A DNA stretch of 20,667 nt, from the IMG/VR virus record IMGVR_UViG_3300030333_003493, positions 10,223 through 30,889 of that record; one strand, given 5' to 3'. Positions 1-6,912 of the stretch are shown here, one piece after another. Source of the stretch: a virus. The notes beneath the pieces were generated by a model. That model worked only from the letters and a program-made list of their open reading frames with translations. It did no database searches and was not told the DNA's origin. The translations under genes and the position numbers were made by a program. Position 1 is the stretch's first letter; the number at the start of each line of letters is the position of its first letter.

Positions 1-1
1 C

Positions 2-253
2 AATATAAATGATGGAGGGCATAAACCCTTTGGTGTTGATATTGATCCTAATAAAAATCTTAAACATATAACTAATCCTGATGGAAGTTATGATGCTTAT
101 TATAAAGATTCTAAAATGGATTTCAATGATTATATTGATGAAATGCAAGATAGATGTGAAAAGAATAAAGCAGGAAAAGATTTTACATCAAGAGGTATTG
201 GTTTATTTGGTGGTTTTGGTAAAGGAACATTAAGAAAACCTTATGAAGATTGA
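2..253 (+). CDS. 3' end of an unrecognised gene upstream of the capsid gene (partial)
   Basis: The frame starting at base 2 is open to a TGA at 251-253 and gives the last 83 residues of a protein whose start lies outside the window. The visible part is hydrophilic, rich in Asp, Lys, Asn and Gly, with a Gly/Phe-rich tail (GLFGGFGKGTLRKPYED). I see no catalytic motif. Its position just before the major capsid gene makes a scaffold, protease, decoration or other head-morphogenesis protein possible, but that is inference from position only. The reading frame is clear; the function is unknown. Confidence 0.7.
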   Translation, partial: NINDGGHKPFGVDIDPNKNLKHITNPDGSYDAYYKDSKMDFNDYIDEMQDRCEKNKAGKDFTSRGIGLFGGFGKGTLRKPYED

Positions 254-262
254 TAAATTAAA

Positions 263-301
263 GCACTCAAAATGAAGGCTAACAAGCAGTTGAAAGAGTG
301 C
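263..301 (+). promoter_or_regulatory. Inverted repeat in the capsid gene leader
   Basis: GCACTC at 263-268 is the exact reverse complement of GAGTGC at 296-301. This would allow a 6-bp stem with a long loop ending nine bases before the capsid ribosome binding site. The 68-base gap holds no convincing gene. The stem could influence translation or stability of the capsid mRNA, or it may be chance. Confidence 0.25.
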
Positions 302-321
302 AAAAATAGAAGGAGATGCCA

Positions 322-1221
322 ATGGCTCTAAGTGATGGTGCAACAACTACAAGCACAATAGCAGGTGGTATCGGTGTTACTATTGGTGATGCCGTAGTTG
401 CTTTCAACAAAACAAATGTATTTTTACCCTTAATAACTTCAAAACAAGCAGCAAGAGGTTCAGGTTCAGTTGAATTTTCTGATTGGACTGCTGTTGCTTT
501 AGCAGATGTACCTGCATTAACAGAAGGAACAGCAGGAACTGCACAAGCATTAGCAACAACTGCTAGAACTGCTACAATTAGTGAACACGGTATTCAAGTA
601 GATATTACTGATTTATCTCAAATGGGATATGGTGCAGGTTCATTAAAAGAAACAGCAGGTGCAGTTATAGGTAATGCAGTTGCTATGAGATTAGATGATG
701 ATATTGCTAATTTATTTGCAGCAGGTTCATTAACAAATGATGTTTGTGGAGCAGGAAATACTTTAGCATTAGAGCATATATTTGATTGCTTGAGATTATT
801 AAATGCAAATGGCGCCCCTGCACCTTTAAATCTTGCACTTGGAACAAAACAAGTGTGGGGTACAAAGGGTGTTAGGAAGTTAATTACAGATGTTGCTGTT
901 ACAGGAACAAATGCAAAACCATACTCTAGTTTTGGTGCTGCACAAGGACAAGAACTTGCTAGTAACGGATTTGTTACAAGGTTAGCAGGTTTTGATGTAT
1001 ATACTTCTCCACAAATCACAGAAATAGGTGGTGATGATGAAGAAGGATGTGCCTTTAGTGCAGGTGCTTTTGGTGTTGGAATAGGAGTAGATGGATTGAT
1101 AAGAATAGAAGAACAAAGAAATGCTGCTAAAAGAGCAACAGAAATGGTTGCAACAGGATTTTGGGGTGAAACTATGATTAAAGATTTATTTGCTGTTTCT
1201 TTAACATCAGATGTTTCATAA
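322..1221 (+). CDS. Major capsid protein, HK97-fold type
   Basis: This 299-residue protein is the shell subunit that would form the icosahedral head. An early segment (VFLPLITSKQAARGSGSVEF) is followed by the Ala/Thr/Gly-rich stretch ALTEGTAGTAQALATTART, then ISEHGIQVDITDLSQ and a helical RLDDDIANLFAAG segment. This matches the arrangement I recall for major capsid proteins of marine tailed phages. Two in-frame ATGs lie at 316 and 322. AAGGAG at 310-315 touches the first, so 322 (MALSDGAT, six bases after the Shine-Dalgarno) is the better start. A strong hairpin follows the stop, as expected for a very highly expressed gene. No separate scaffold or protease gene is visible here. The identification rests on remembered family resemblance and gene order, not on a search. 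Confidence 0.82.
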   Translation: MALSDGATTTSTIAGGIGVTIGDAVVAFNKTNVFLPLITSKQAARGSGSVEFSDWTAVALADVPALTEGTAGTAQALATTARTATISEHGIQVDITDLSQMGYGAGSLKETAGAVIGNAVAMRLDDDIANLFAAGSLTNDVCGAGNTLALEHIFDCLRLLNANGAPAPLNLALGTKQVWGTKGVRKLITDVAVTGTNAKPYSSFGAAQGQELASNGFVTRLAGFDVYTSPQITEIGGDDEEGCAFSAGAFGVGIGVDGLIRIEEQRNAAKRATEMVATGFWGETMIKDLFAVSLTSDVS

Positions 1222-1240
1222 TAGTTAAGTTGTTTAATCT

Positions 1241-1273
1241 TAATAGGGGAGTAGTCGGATTGCTCCCCTATTA
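1241..1273 (+). terminator. Hairpin terminator after the capsid gene
   Basis: TAATAGGGGAG (1241-1251) and CTCCCCTATTA (1263-1273) are perfect reverse complements. They form an 11-bp stem with a GC-rich core and an 11-base loop. The following TTAATTA is only weakly U-rich, so termination may be partial, leaving capsid mRNA in excess while some transcripts read into the downstream genes. The stem would also protect the 3' end of the capsid message. Confidence 0.72.
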
Positions 1274-1289
1274 TTAATTAGGAGAGAAA

Positions 1290-1430
1290 ATGGTTAGAAA
1301 ATTTAAAAAACCTTCAGGATATATTTGTATATATGATCCAAAAGTTCATAGCTCTAAATATTTAGAAGAATTAAAAAGTAAATTTGATGAAGTAAAAAAA
1401 GAAAAACCTAAATCATCTAAAAAGAAATAA
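1290..1430 (+). CDS. Small basic hypothetical protein (46 aa)
   Basis: An ATG at 1290, with AGGAG at 1280-1284 just upstream, opens 46 codons ending in TAA. The peptide begins MVRKFKKPSGYICIYDPK and ends in a Lys-rich tail (KKEKPKSSKKK). It is strongly basic, with no membrane segment and no recognisable domain. It lies three bases before the lysozyme gene and shares the same transcript. The Shine-Dalgarno, the tight spacing and the lack of any competing frame support a real gene. Function unknown; nucleic-acid or virion binding is only a guess from the charge. Confidence 0.62.
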   Translation: MVRKFKKPSGYICIYDPKVHSSKYLEELKSKFDEVKKEKPKSSKKK

Positions 1431-1433
1431 TAA

Positions 1434-1886
1434 ATGTCTTTAATAGATAGTATAAAGAAGCACGAAGGTTTCAGTCCTGTTGTATATAAGTGTACAGCAG
1501 GATATGATACTATTGGTTATGGCAAAAGGATCAAGTATCTTAAAGTAACTGAAGAACAAGCAGAAGAATGGCTTAAGGAAGATCTTGAACATTTAAAGTA
1601 TGTACTAGCAGATAAGTATGAATGGTTCTTACCTGCCCCTCAAGAAGTAAGAGATATTGTTATAGAAATGGCATATCAACTTGGGGTAAAATCCTTTAGT
1701 GCTTTTCGTAAAACTATATATTTAATAGCAAATAGAGATTATAAAGGTGCTTCTATTGAGATGTTAGATAGTAAATGGGCTAGGGTTGATACACCTCGTA
1801 GAGCATTAGAATTATCTAATCAGTTAAGAAAGTTTATGGATTTAGAATTATTAAAAGATAATCCACATAGTATTGAAGAAGAATGA
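1434..1886 (+). CDS. Endolysin, T4-type lysozyme (GH24 muramidase)
   Basis: This 150-residue enzyme should cleave the N-acetylmuramic acid to N-acetylglucosamine bond of peptidoglycan and release progeny at lysis. It aligns without gaps to the N-terminal part of T4 lysozyme: Glu11 in KKHEGF, Cys20 where T4 has Asp20, and Thr26 in YDTIGYG. The E-x8-(D/C)-x5-T catalytic spacing of GH24 is therefore intact. Cys at the second position is a known natural and functional variant. Length is close to T4 lysozyme (164). There is no signal peptide or N-terminal membrane anchor, so export would need a holin; candidates lie at 3105, 4479 and 4896. The start has no strong Shine-Dalgarno and follows the previous stop by three bases, suggesting translational coupling. 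Confidence 0.92.
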   Translation: MSLIDSIKKHEGFSPVVYKCTAGYDTIGYGKRIKYLKVTEEQAEEWLKEDLEHLKYVLADKYEWFLPAPQEVRDIVIEMAYQLGVKSFSAFRKTIYLIANRDYKGASIEMLDSKWARVDTPRRALELSNQLRKFMDLELLKDNPHSIEEE

Positions 1887-1911
1887 AAAACATAGATTAA
1901 TATAGAATAAT

Positions 1912-3108
1912 ATGCCAAATGATATAGTTTGTCCTAAGTGTTATAATGTTGGAATGACAAAGAGTGGATGGTTTGAGGACAGGCAAAGGTATCAATGTAA
2001 GGTTTGTAATCACAGAACAATACACGGTATAGAAGATCCTGATTTAGTTATAGAGAATGTTAAACTTGCTAAACAAAAGCAATCAGCACAAGATCTAAAC
2101 AGGATAGAAAGAAAATCTTTTAGGGAACACGCAAGAATTGAGAATGCTGTTTCTGAATATAGTAAAAGTTTAGTTGGGCTTTTTGAAAAATACAAACTAT
2201 CTACATATGTTAAGAAGCATAAGGAAGACAACTCTTGTGTTGGTGTAATACAATTCTCTGATGTTCACTTTAATGAGTTAGTAAATCTTGAACACAATAA
2301 ATATGATTTTAGTGTAGCATCTTCAAGATGCAAGTTGTTTGTTGATAAAGCAACAACATATTTCAAGGCTATGGGTGTTACTAATGTGTTAATGGTACAA
2401 TCAGGTGATTTATTAAATTCAGATAGAAGATTAGATGAATTACTACAAATGGCCACTAATAGAGCAAAAGCAACATTCCTAGCAGTTGATATACTACAAC
2501 AAGTAATCTTGCATTTAAACACCAATTTTAATGTTTCTGTGTGTATGGTAACAGGTAATGAAAGCAGAGTTAAGAAAGATTGGGGTTGGAGTACACTTAT
2601 AGCAACAGATAACTATGATTATACAATATTTCAGACATTAAAGTATTTATTTAGAGGTTCTGATATTAGTTTTATTGATGGGGATCCTACTGAGGTAGTG
2701 GTTGAGGTTGCAGGACAAAACTTATTAGTATTGCACGGAAATGGTGCTATTAAAAGAACAGGCATTGAATCTTCTATTAATCAAATGGTTGGAAGATACA
2801 GAATGAGAGGAACAAAGATTGATTATGTTATATTTGGGCATATTCATTCAGCAAGAGTTGGTGATAATTATTCTAGGAGTAGTAGTATGGTAGGAGCAAA
2901 TGATTATTCAGAGAAGGCACTTAACTTGGCAGGTAGAGCATCACAAAACTGCTACATATTTTATAACAATGGAAACAGAGATGGTATTAAGGTTGATTTA
3001 CAAAATTATTCTGATGGGTACGATATTGACAAATCATTGGAATCCTATAATGCTAAATCAAGTGATAAGATTAATCAAGGCACTACTATATTTAAGGTGG
3101 TAGTGTGA
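1912..3108 (+). CDS. Zinc-ribbon plus calcineurin-like metallophosphoesterase
   Basis: This 398-residue protein has two parts. Residues 7-34 form a zinc ribbon (CPKC...CKVC), like the one that precedes transposase DNA-binding domains of the IS1 InsA type. A helical, charged linker (about 45-105) follows. Residues 110-320 carry the ordered metal-binding motifs of the calcineurin/Mre11 phosphoesterase superfamily: FSDVH (Asp117, His119), SGD (Asp166), TGNE (Asn216), LHGNG (His275) and FGHIH (His310, His312). The third motif reads GNE where most relatives have GNH. It probably hydrolyses phosphodiester bonds, perhaps DNA ends, with two metal ions. The zinc ribbon suggests nucleic-acid binding. 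There is no good Shine-Dalgarno. The stop overlaps the next GTG start. Its place among lysis-like and virion genes, not replication genes, is unusual. Confidence 0.87.
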   Translation: MPNDIVCPKCYNVGMTKSGWFEDRQRYQCKVCNHRTIHGIEDPDLVIENVKLAKQKQSAQDLNRIERKSFREHARIENAVSEYSKSLVGLFEKYKLSTYVKKHKEDNSCVGVIQFSDVHFNELVNLEHNKYDFSVASSRCKLFVDKATTYFKAMGVTNVLMVQSGDLLNSDRRLDELLQMATNRAKATFLAVDILQQVILHLNTNFNVSVCMVTGNESRVKKDWGWSTLIATDNYDYTIFQTLKYLFRGSDISFIDGDPTEVVVEVAGQNLLVLHGNGAIKRTGIESSINQMVGRYRMRGTKIDYVIFGHIHSARVGDNYSRSSSMVGANDYSEKALNLAGRASQNCYIFYNNGNRDGIKVDLQNYSDGYDIDKSLESYNAKSSDKINQGTTIFKVVV

Positions 3109-3359
3109 ATTGGTTAGATATATTAGAGAAATATGGTATTGCTGTTCTAATGAGTATTGGAATGGCATTTTATATATGGAAAAGCACAAAATTTATTCAA
3201 GATGAATTACAGAAGGAACTAAGAGAATCCTTCAATAGGTTGGAGAGTATAATTATAAAATTGATTGATAACAGCAAGAAGCAGGAGATTAAGCAGGAAG
3301 GTTTGATCAAGAGTTATAAATCATTGGTAGATATAATTACAAGGCTATGGAATAGATAG
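3105..3359 (+). CDS. Holin-like small membrane protein (one TM plus amphipathic helix)
   Basis: This 84-residue protein has one hydrophobic segment (about 9-25, YGIAVLMSIGMAFYIW). A long charged helical tail (about 30-82) has heptad-like hydrophobics. The layout resembles BhlA/UviB-type holin-like peptides: a short outside end, one membrane span and a cytoplasmic helix. The start is a GTG overlapping the previous TGA, with AAGGTGG at 3095-3101 as a clear ribosome binding site, so the GTG is well supported. A role in letting the upstream lysozyme reach peptidoglycan is plausible from context but unproven. A generic membrane-anchored coiled-coil scaffold is the alternative. Confidence 0.62.
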   Translation: MNWLDILEKYGIAVLMSIGMAFYIWKSTKFIQDELQKELRESFNRLESIIIKLIDNSKKQEIKQEGLIKSYKSLVDIITRLWNR

Positions 3360-3368
3360 AGGAATATA

Positions 3369-3827
3369 ATGGGTGATAGTTTAGATAATGTGTTTCAGGG
3401 GATCTATAAATCAATAGTAGAAGCACAGAATACAATAGAGCAACATTATGTAGGTGAAGTAAAAGAGGATTACTTTGATAAAGATGGTAATCCATATATG
3501 CTTCCTGTTAAACTACCTAATGGTAATAATGGAGAATTAAAAACAATTAATATACCTGTAATTACATTAGTACCTCATAATGGTATGGCAATTAAAGAAG
3601 TAGAAATTGAAATGGAAGTTGCATTATCTCAGGGAGAATCTGAAGAAATAAATAAAAGTAAGGCAACAAAAAAGAAGCCTAGTAAGATTCACAAATTCCT
3701 AACAGATTTAAGTAAAAGAAATAAGGGCCGAGAAATGGCCAAGATAAAAGTGAAGTTTAATGGGCAAGATGCTCCTGAAGGACTTGCTAGAATTAAAGAT
3801 TCACTTGTTAAGATAATACCTAACTAA
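3369..3827 (+). CDS. DUF2589-type protein, short form
   Basis: This 152-residue soluble protein shares its layout with the next gene product. It has an N-terminal helix (SIVEAQNTIEQHYVG, 15-29). A beta segment follows (INIPVITLVPHNGMAIKEVE, 60-79), and a C-terminal helix is preceded by APEG (135-138, then LARIKDSLVKII). The matching segments in the neighbour are MPVISLVNIP...DTMEIDFTMEV and PAEGMARFTQILSSVI. The pattern matches DUF2589 as I remember it, a family without an established function. The middle (88-122) is Lys-rich and lacks the Ser/Gly linker seen in the longer copy. The start follows AGAGGA. The neighbours are small membrane and coiled-coil proteins. Confidence 0.6.
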   Translation: MGDSLDNVFQGIYKSIVEAQNTIEQHYVGEVKEDYFDKDGNPYMLPVKLPNGNNGELKTINIPVITLVPHNGMAIKEVEIEMEVALSQGESEEINKSKATKKKPSKIHKFLTDLSKRNKGREMAKIKVKFNGQDAPEGLARIKDSLVKIIPN

Positions 3828-3840
3828 ACGGAGAAAGATA

Positions 3841-4479
3841 ATGGCAAAACAAGACACAACAGTTAAAGCATTTGTAGGACTACCAATAGAAGAATTAATA
3901 TGTAATCCTATTATAGGTGCTGCTAAAGGGCAAAGAGCATTAGCACAAGAAACATTAAGTTTTGTAGAAGATTTGGCTTTTACAGGTAAAGACAATAAAG
4001 ATGGTTCTAAAAATGCAAATATAATTGATGTTAGTTTAGATAGATTAACAAACTCATCAACAACAGGTGAGGTAGCACACGTTAATCAGAAGATCCAAAT
4101 GCCTGTAATATCTTTAGTTAATATCCCTAACTTTGCTATGGACACTATGGAGATTGATTTCACTATGGAAGTTAAGCAGAGTTCTGCTAATACATCAACT
4201 TCATCTAAGAGTAAAACAACAGATAGTGGTGCAGAGGTTAAGGCTAGTGCATCTTGGGGTTGGGGTAGTGCATCAGTAAAAGCACATCATAATGTATCAG
4301 GTACAGTATCTTCATCTAAAGAAAATACAAGAACATCTGATTTTAGTGCTAAGTATAATGTAAGTGCTACTGCTAAACAATTACCACCTGCTGAAGGTAT
4401 GGCTAGATTCACTCAGATATTATCATCCGTTATAGAACCTATTGACACTTCATCAGCAGCAGGAGAAGCATCCTTATAA
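3841..4479 (+). CDS. DUF2589 family protein, long form
   Basis: This 212-residue protein has the full DUF2589 layout. An N-terminal helix block contains PIEELICNPIIGAAKGQRAL (15-34) and then ETLSFVEDLAF. The beta segments QKIQMPVISLVNIP (83-96) and DTMEIDFTMEV (101-111) follow. A Ser/Thr/Lys-rich linker (112-135) leads to a Gly/Trp/Ser stretch (ASASWGWGSASV, 135-146). The C-terminal part has KYNVSATAKQLPPAEG and a helix (ARFTQILSSVIEPI, 188-201). No signal peptide or membrane span is evident. The family has no established role that I know. It is adjacent to a shorter paralogue, suggesting a hetero-oligomer or an old duplication. GGAG at 3831-3834 serves as the ribosome site, and the stop overlaps the next ATG by one base. 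Confidence 0.78.
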   Translation: MAKQDTTVKAFVGLPIEELICNPIIGAAKGQRALAQETLSFVEDLAFTGKDNKDGSKNANIIDVSLDRLTNSSTTGEVAHVNQKIQMPVISLVNIPNFAMDTMEIDFTMEVKQSSANTSTSSKSKTTDSGAEVKASASWGWGSASVKAHHNVSGTVSSSKENTRTSDFSAKYNVSATAKQLPPAEGMARFTQILSSVIEPIDTSSAAGEASL

Positions 4480-4688
4480 TGAGTAAAGAATTGGACAATT
4501 ACAGAAGGGAAGTAACTATACACCTTAAACATCATAGTGAGAAGATTGATGTTGTAATTGCTCATTTAGAAAAGATAAATGGTAGATTACAAAAAGCAGA
4601 AAGAGATATTACTACACATAAAACAGTAGGAATAACAATATCTACTTTTGTAGGTTTTATCTTAACTTACTTAGGCATAAAGGAATGA
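4479..4688 (+). CDS. Coiled-coil protein with C-terminal membrane anchor (XhlA-like)
   Basis: This 69-residue protein has an N-terminal charged helix with a heptad pattern (about 10-46, IDVVIAHLEKINGRLQ). A single hydrophobic segment (49-66, TVGITISTFVGFILTYLG) and a very short tail follow. This is the shape of XhlA-type lysis accessory proteins, which are tail-anchored with the coiled coil on the cytoplasmic side. The ATG overlaps the preceding TAA (TAATG), and the stop overlaps the next start (ATGA), so the genes are translationally coupled. Lysis is the leading inference. Partnership with the DUF2589 proteins is an equally open possibility. Confidence 0.58.
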   Translation: MSKELDNYRREVTIHLKHHSEKIDVVIAHLEKINGRLQKAERDITTHKTVGITISTFVGFILTYLGIKE

Positions 4689-4894
4689 CTGAGAAAGAAT
4701 TTAAACAAGCAGTAAATGATATAAAGTTATCTATTCACGAATTAGGACAAAGGATTACAAACCTAGAAAGAGATTCACATCCTCCTATATTCAAGAAAGA
4801 TACTTTAGATGAAATGGATGCTAGATTACAGGTAATTGAAGCATTCTATAATAATATAAAACTTATAACAACAGACAATAAGGAGATTCAATAA
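4685..4894 (+). CDS. Small coiled-coil protein of unknown function (69 aa)
   Basis: The product is 69 residues, charged, and predicted helical in two stretches: about 3-28 (KEFKQAVNDIKLSIHELGQR) and about 39-60. They are separated by a Pro-containing turn (SHPPIFKK). It has no hydrophobic segment long enough for a membrane, and no signal peptide or lipobox, so it does not look like a spanin. The start ATG shares four bases with the upstream stop, and AAAGGA precedes it. The heptad-like spacing suggests it pairs with the coiled-coil membrane protein immediately upstream. Not assigned to a family. Confidence 0.6.
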   Translation: MTEKEFKQAVNDIKLSIHELGQRITNLERDSHPPIFKKDTLDEMDARLQVIEAFYNNIKLITTDNKEIQ

Positions 4895-4895
4895 T

Positions 4896-5174
4896 ATGGA
4901 ATTTTTTACAAACAATGTTAACTTATTTGCAGGTGGTGGTGCATCAGCTATTGCACTATGGTTATTAAAAAGAATACCAAATGAAGATTTATACTCTTGG
5001 GTAGAAACAGGTGCTTATTGGGCAGGATCTGTGATTACTTTAGGATTAGGTAAGTGGAAATGGACTAAGGGGATATGGAACTCTACCGTTGAAAAATATC
5101 TGATTGATCTTGTTGATAATACAGCAGGAGCAGCAGTTGAAGGGTTCATTAAAGGGCTTAGAAGCGACAAGTAA
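4896..5174 (+). CDS. Small two-span membrane protein, holin candidate
   Basis: This 92-residue protein has two moderately hydrophobic stretches, about 10-24 (LFAGGGASAIALWLL) and about 38-53 (ETGAYWAGSVITLGLG). Trp and Lys clusters follow, then an amphipathic C-terminal helix (VEKYLIDLVDNTAGAAVEGF). Two short spans with a basic tail fit a class II holin, but the family is not recognised. AAGGAG (4882-4887) precedes the start. It closes the run of small proteins before the virion appendage genes. An alternative is a minor virion or membrane-associated protein. Confidence 0.5.
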   Translation: MEFFTNNVNLFAGGGASAIALWLLKRIPNEDLYSWVETGAYWAGSVITLGLGKWKWTKGIWNSTVEKYLIDLVDNTAGAAVEGFIKGLRSDK

Positions 5175-5177
5175 TTA

Positions 5178-6047
5178 ATGAAATTATCTGATATAATAAA
5201 ACACACTAAAAAATTCTTTGAGAAGAAAAGAAAGAACCCTGTACAACTTGAAAATGACAGCAATTTGGAATCAAATCTTAAGTTCTTAAAGGTTAGTGAT
5301 AAATCTACACCTATACAAATATCAGATGATACAATAAACATTCAGGGCAGTTTAACTGTTAATGGTGATTCTGTACAAACAGGAACTGATGCAGGTGCTA
5401 CTGCCCTAAATGAACTATCAGATGTAACTTATTCTAGTGGTGATTTAACTATTGATTCATTGGATAAAATAATTTCAGGGAATCTTACTATTGATTCATC
5501 AGGCACATTAACAGTAGATACTGATGGAACGGTTTCTATGAAAAAAGATGGTACTGAGTATAGTGTAGCAAATAGTGCTTATGCAGGAATGATACTTGGT
5601 TACAGGATGATTGGTGAAGATGCAGGGGATGATTCTTATACTTTGACAACATCTTATGCAGTACCTGATGCTGATATGACAGTTAGATTTGTTGCTCCTC
5701 CAAGTGGATGTGTAGAAGTTATGGTTCAGATACACGCAAATGCTTCAAGCAGTAACAGGATTGTATATTTTGGTTTATCAGATAACGCAACTTACAACTC
5801 CATAGGAAACAGTTATGAACAAATGCACAGGATGCCTGATGAAACTGATGATGAGGTTTGTCAACACTATTGGACTATCACAGGATTAACAGCAGGTTCA
5901 ACTTATAATTATTGGTTTGGTGCAAAAACAAGTTTAGCAAATGCTTTTTTGAATTGGGGTGGAACAGGTGCTAATAGATATGCAGATTTTATTATGAAAG
6001 TAACAGCATTACCTGCTACAACAAGTGATTTTGCAGAATATGATTAA
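5178..6047 (+). CDS. Beta-rich virion appendage or receptor-binding protein (289 aa)
   Basis: Residues 1-45 are basic and helical. Residues 45-135 consist of short beta repeats (DTINIQGSLTVNGDS, SGDLTIDS, SGNLTIDSSGTLTVDTDG), as in thin trimeric fibre shafts. From about residue 140 a globular domain begins (SYTLTTSYAVPDADMTVRF, then VAPPSGCVEVMVQIHAN). I recall this type from tips of marine phage fibres. Together these suggest a head or tail fibre whose C-terminal domain may bind the cell surface. Its position between the capsid and connector genes makes a head-attached fibre possible. The start lies three bases after the preceding stop and has no clear Shine-Dalgarno. There is no enzyme motif. 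Confidence 0.6.
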   Translation: MKLSDIIKHTKKFFEKKRKNPVQLENDSNLESNLKFLKVSDKSTPIQISDDTINIQGSLTVNGDSVQTGTDAGATALNELSDVTYSSGDLTIDSLDKIISGNLTIDSSGTLTVDTDGTVSMKKDGTEYSVANSAYAGMILGYRMIGEDAGDDSYTLTTSYAVPDADMTVRFVAPPSGCVEVMVQIHANASSSNRIVYFGLSDNATYNSIGNSYEQMHRMPDETDDEVCQHYWTITGLTAGSTYNYWFGAKTSLANAFLNWGGTGANRYADFIMKVTALPATTSDFAEYD

Positions 6048-6059
6048 AAAATAAATATG

Positions 6060-6089
6060 TTTAAAAGTTTAAATATTATGTTATATTAT
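6060..6089 (+). promoter_or_regulatory. Possible promoter before the second appendage gene
   Basis: TTTAAA (6060-6065) and TATTAT (6084-6089) are separated by 18 bases, in a 65-base gap of very AT-rich sequence. They fit -35 and -10 boxes with two and one mismatches. The base composition makes such matches easy to find, so this is weak evidence. It is one of the few gaps long enough for a promoter. Confidence 0.25.
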
Positions 6090-6112
6090 AAAGACAATAA
6101 TGGGGTAAATAT

Positions 6113-6898
6113 ATGGCTTTGACTAGCAAAACACCTGAAGGAACTTTCAAAGATTTATTAACTATTGAGAATAGTAACAACGGAGTTGATAGCACTTTAC
6201 GTTCCGTTAATACAGGTAATGGATCTTCAACATCTACAAGTATATCTGATAGAGCATTAAAGGTAAAATCTGCAACAGATAACACGACTGCACTTGATAT
6301 ACAAAATTCATCAGGTTCAACTAAATTTGTTGTAGATACCACAAACAGTCAGGTTAAAGCATTAGGAAATCACGTCAATACACAATATGCTTATTTTGGC
6401 ATAGAATCAGGTGAAAATGCAAATTATCTTGCAAATGTACATTATGCTATTCCTTTTAATATGGCTGCATATCCAAATGTTTTATATACATTGGACATTG
6501 GTACAGGAACTGATCCTGATACATCATTTACAACTGCTAACACAAACACACAAAGGGCATCTACATTACAAACCTGTATGTGGTATGTTCCTGATGCTAT
6601 TTCAATAGATGGTGTTTATTCAACGGAAGGTGCTGATACAGCAACAGGTGATACAACTAGAATGCACTTAATGAGTTATACTTTTAATTCAGGAAGCACA
6701 TCAGCATTAGCAGATGGTACTTTATTGGCACATAATTCAGATGTAACAAACGCAGGTAGTGAGCAGGTATATCTATCAACTTGGACAGTAGATAGTGCAA
6801 CTGTAACAGCAGGTAAAGTAATTTTAGCAACATTTAGATCAGATTCTGTTAATTCAGATTATTCAATAGGTATAACAGTAAAATATCATTTAACTTAG
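6113..6898 (+). CDS. Virion appendage protein (261 aa)
   Basis: The N-terminal 85 residues contain TPEGTFKDLLTIENSNNGVD, then a Ser/Thr-rich stretch, ALDIQNSSGSTKF and VVDTTNSQVKALG. I recall this beta-repeat arrangement from fibre-type proteins of marine siphophages. Residues about 90-261 form a separate, probably globular beta domain (YAYFGIESGENANYL at its start, ITVKYHLT at the end). There is no catalytic motif, membrane span or signal. A weak GGGG precedes the start. It is adjacent to two other appendage-like genes with similarly Ser/Thr/Asn-rich composition, so the three probably make one structure. It is structural by inference only. Confidence 0.58.
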   Translation: MALTSKTPEGTFKDLLTIENSNNGVDSTLRSVNTGNGSSTSTSISDRALKVKSATDNTTALDIQNSSGSTKFVVDTTNSQVKALGNHVNTQYAYFGIESGENANYLANVHYAIPFNMAAYPNVLYTLDIGTGTDPDTSFTTANTNTQRASTLQTCMWYVPDAISIDGVYSTEGADTATGDTTRMHLMSYTFNSGSTSALADGTLLAHNSDVTNAGSEQVYLSTWTVDSATVTAGKVILATFRSDSVNSDYSIGITVKYHLT

Positions 6899-6912
6899 GA
6901 AGGAAAAAATTT

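Noticed and set aside
316-321. ATG at 316 as capsid start
   Set aside because: It touches the AAGGAG motif; ATG at 322 has proper spacing.
272-331. Possible 19-codon frame in the capsid leader (MKANKQLKEC...)
   Set aside because: No ribosome site, overlaps the capsid start in another frame, and nothing recognisable.
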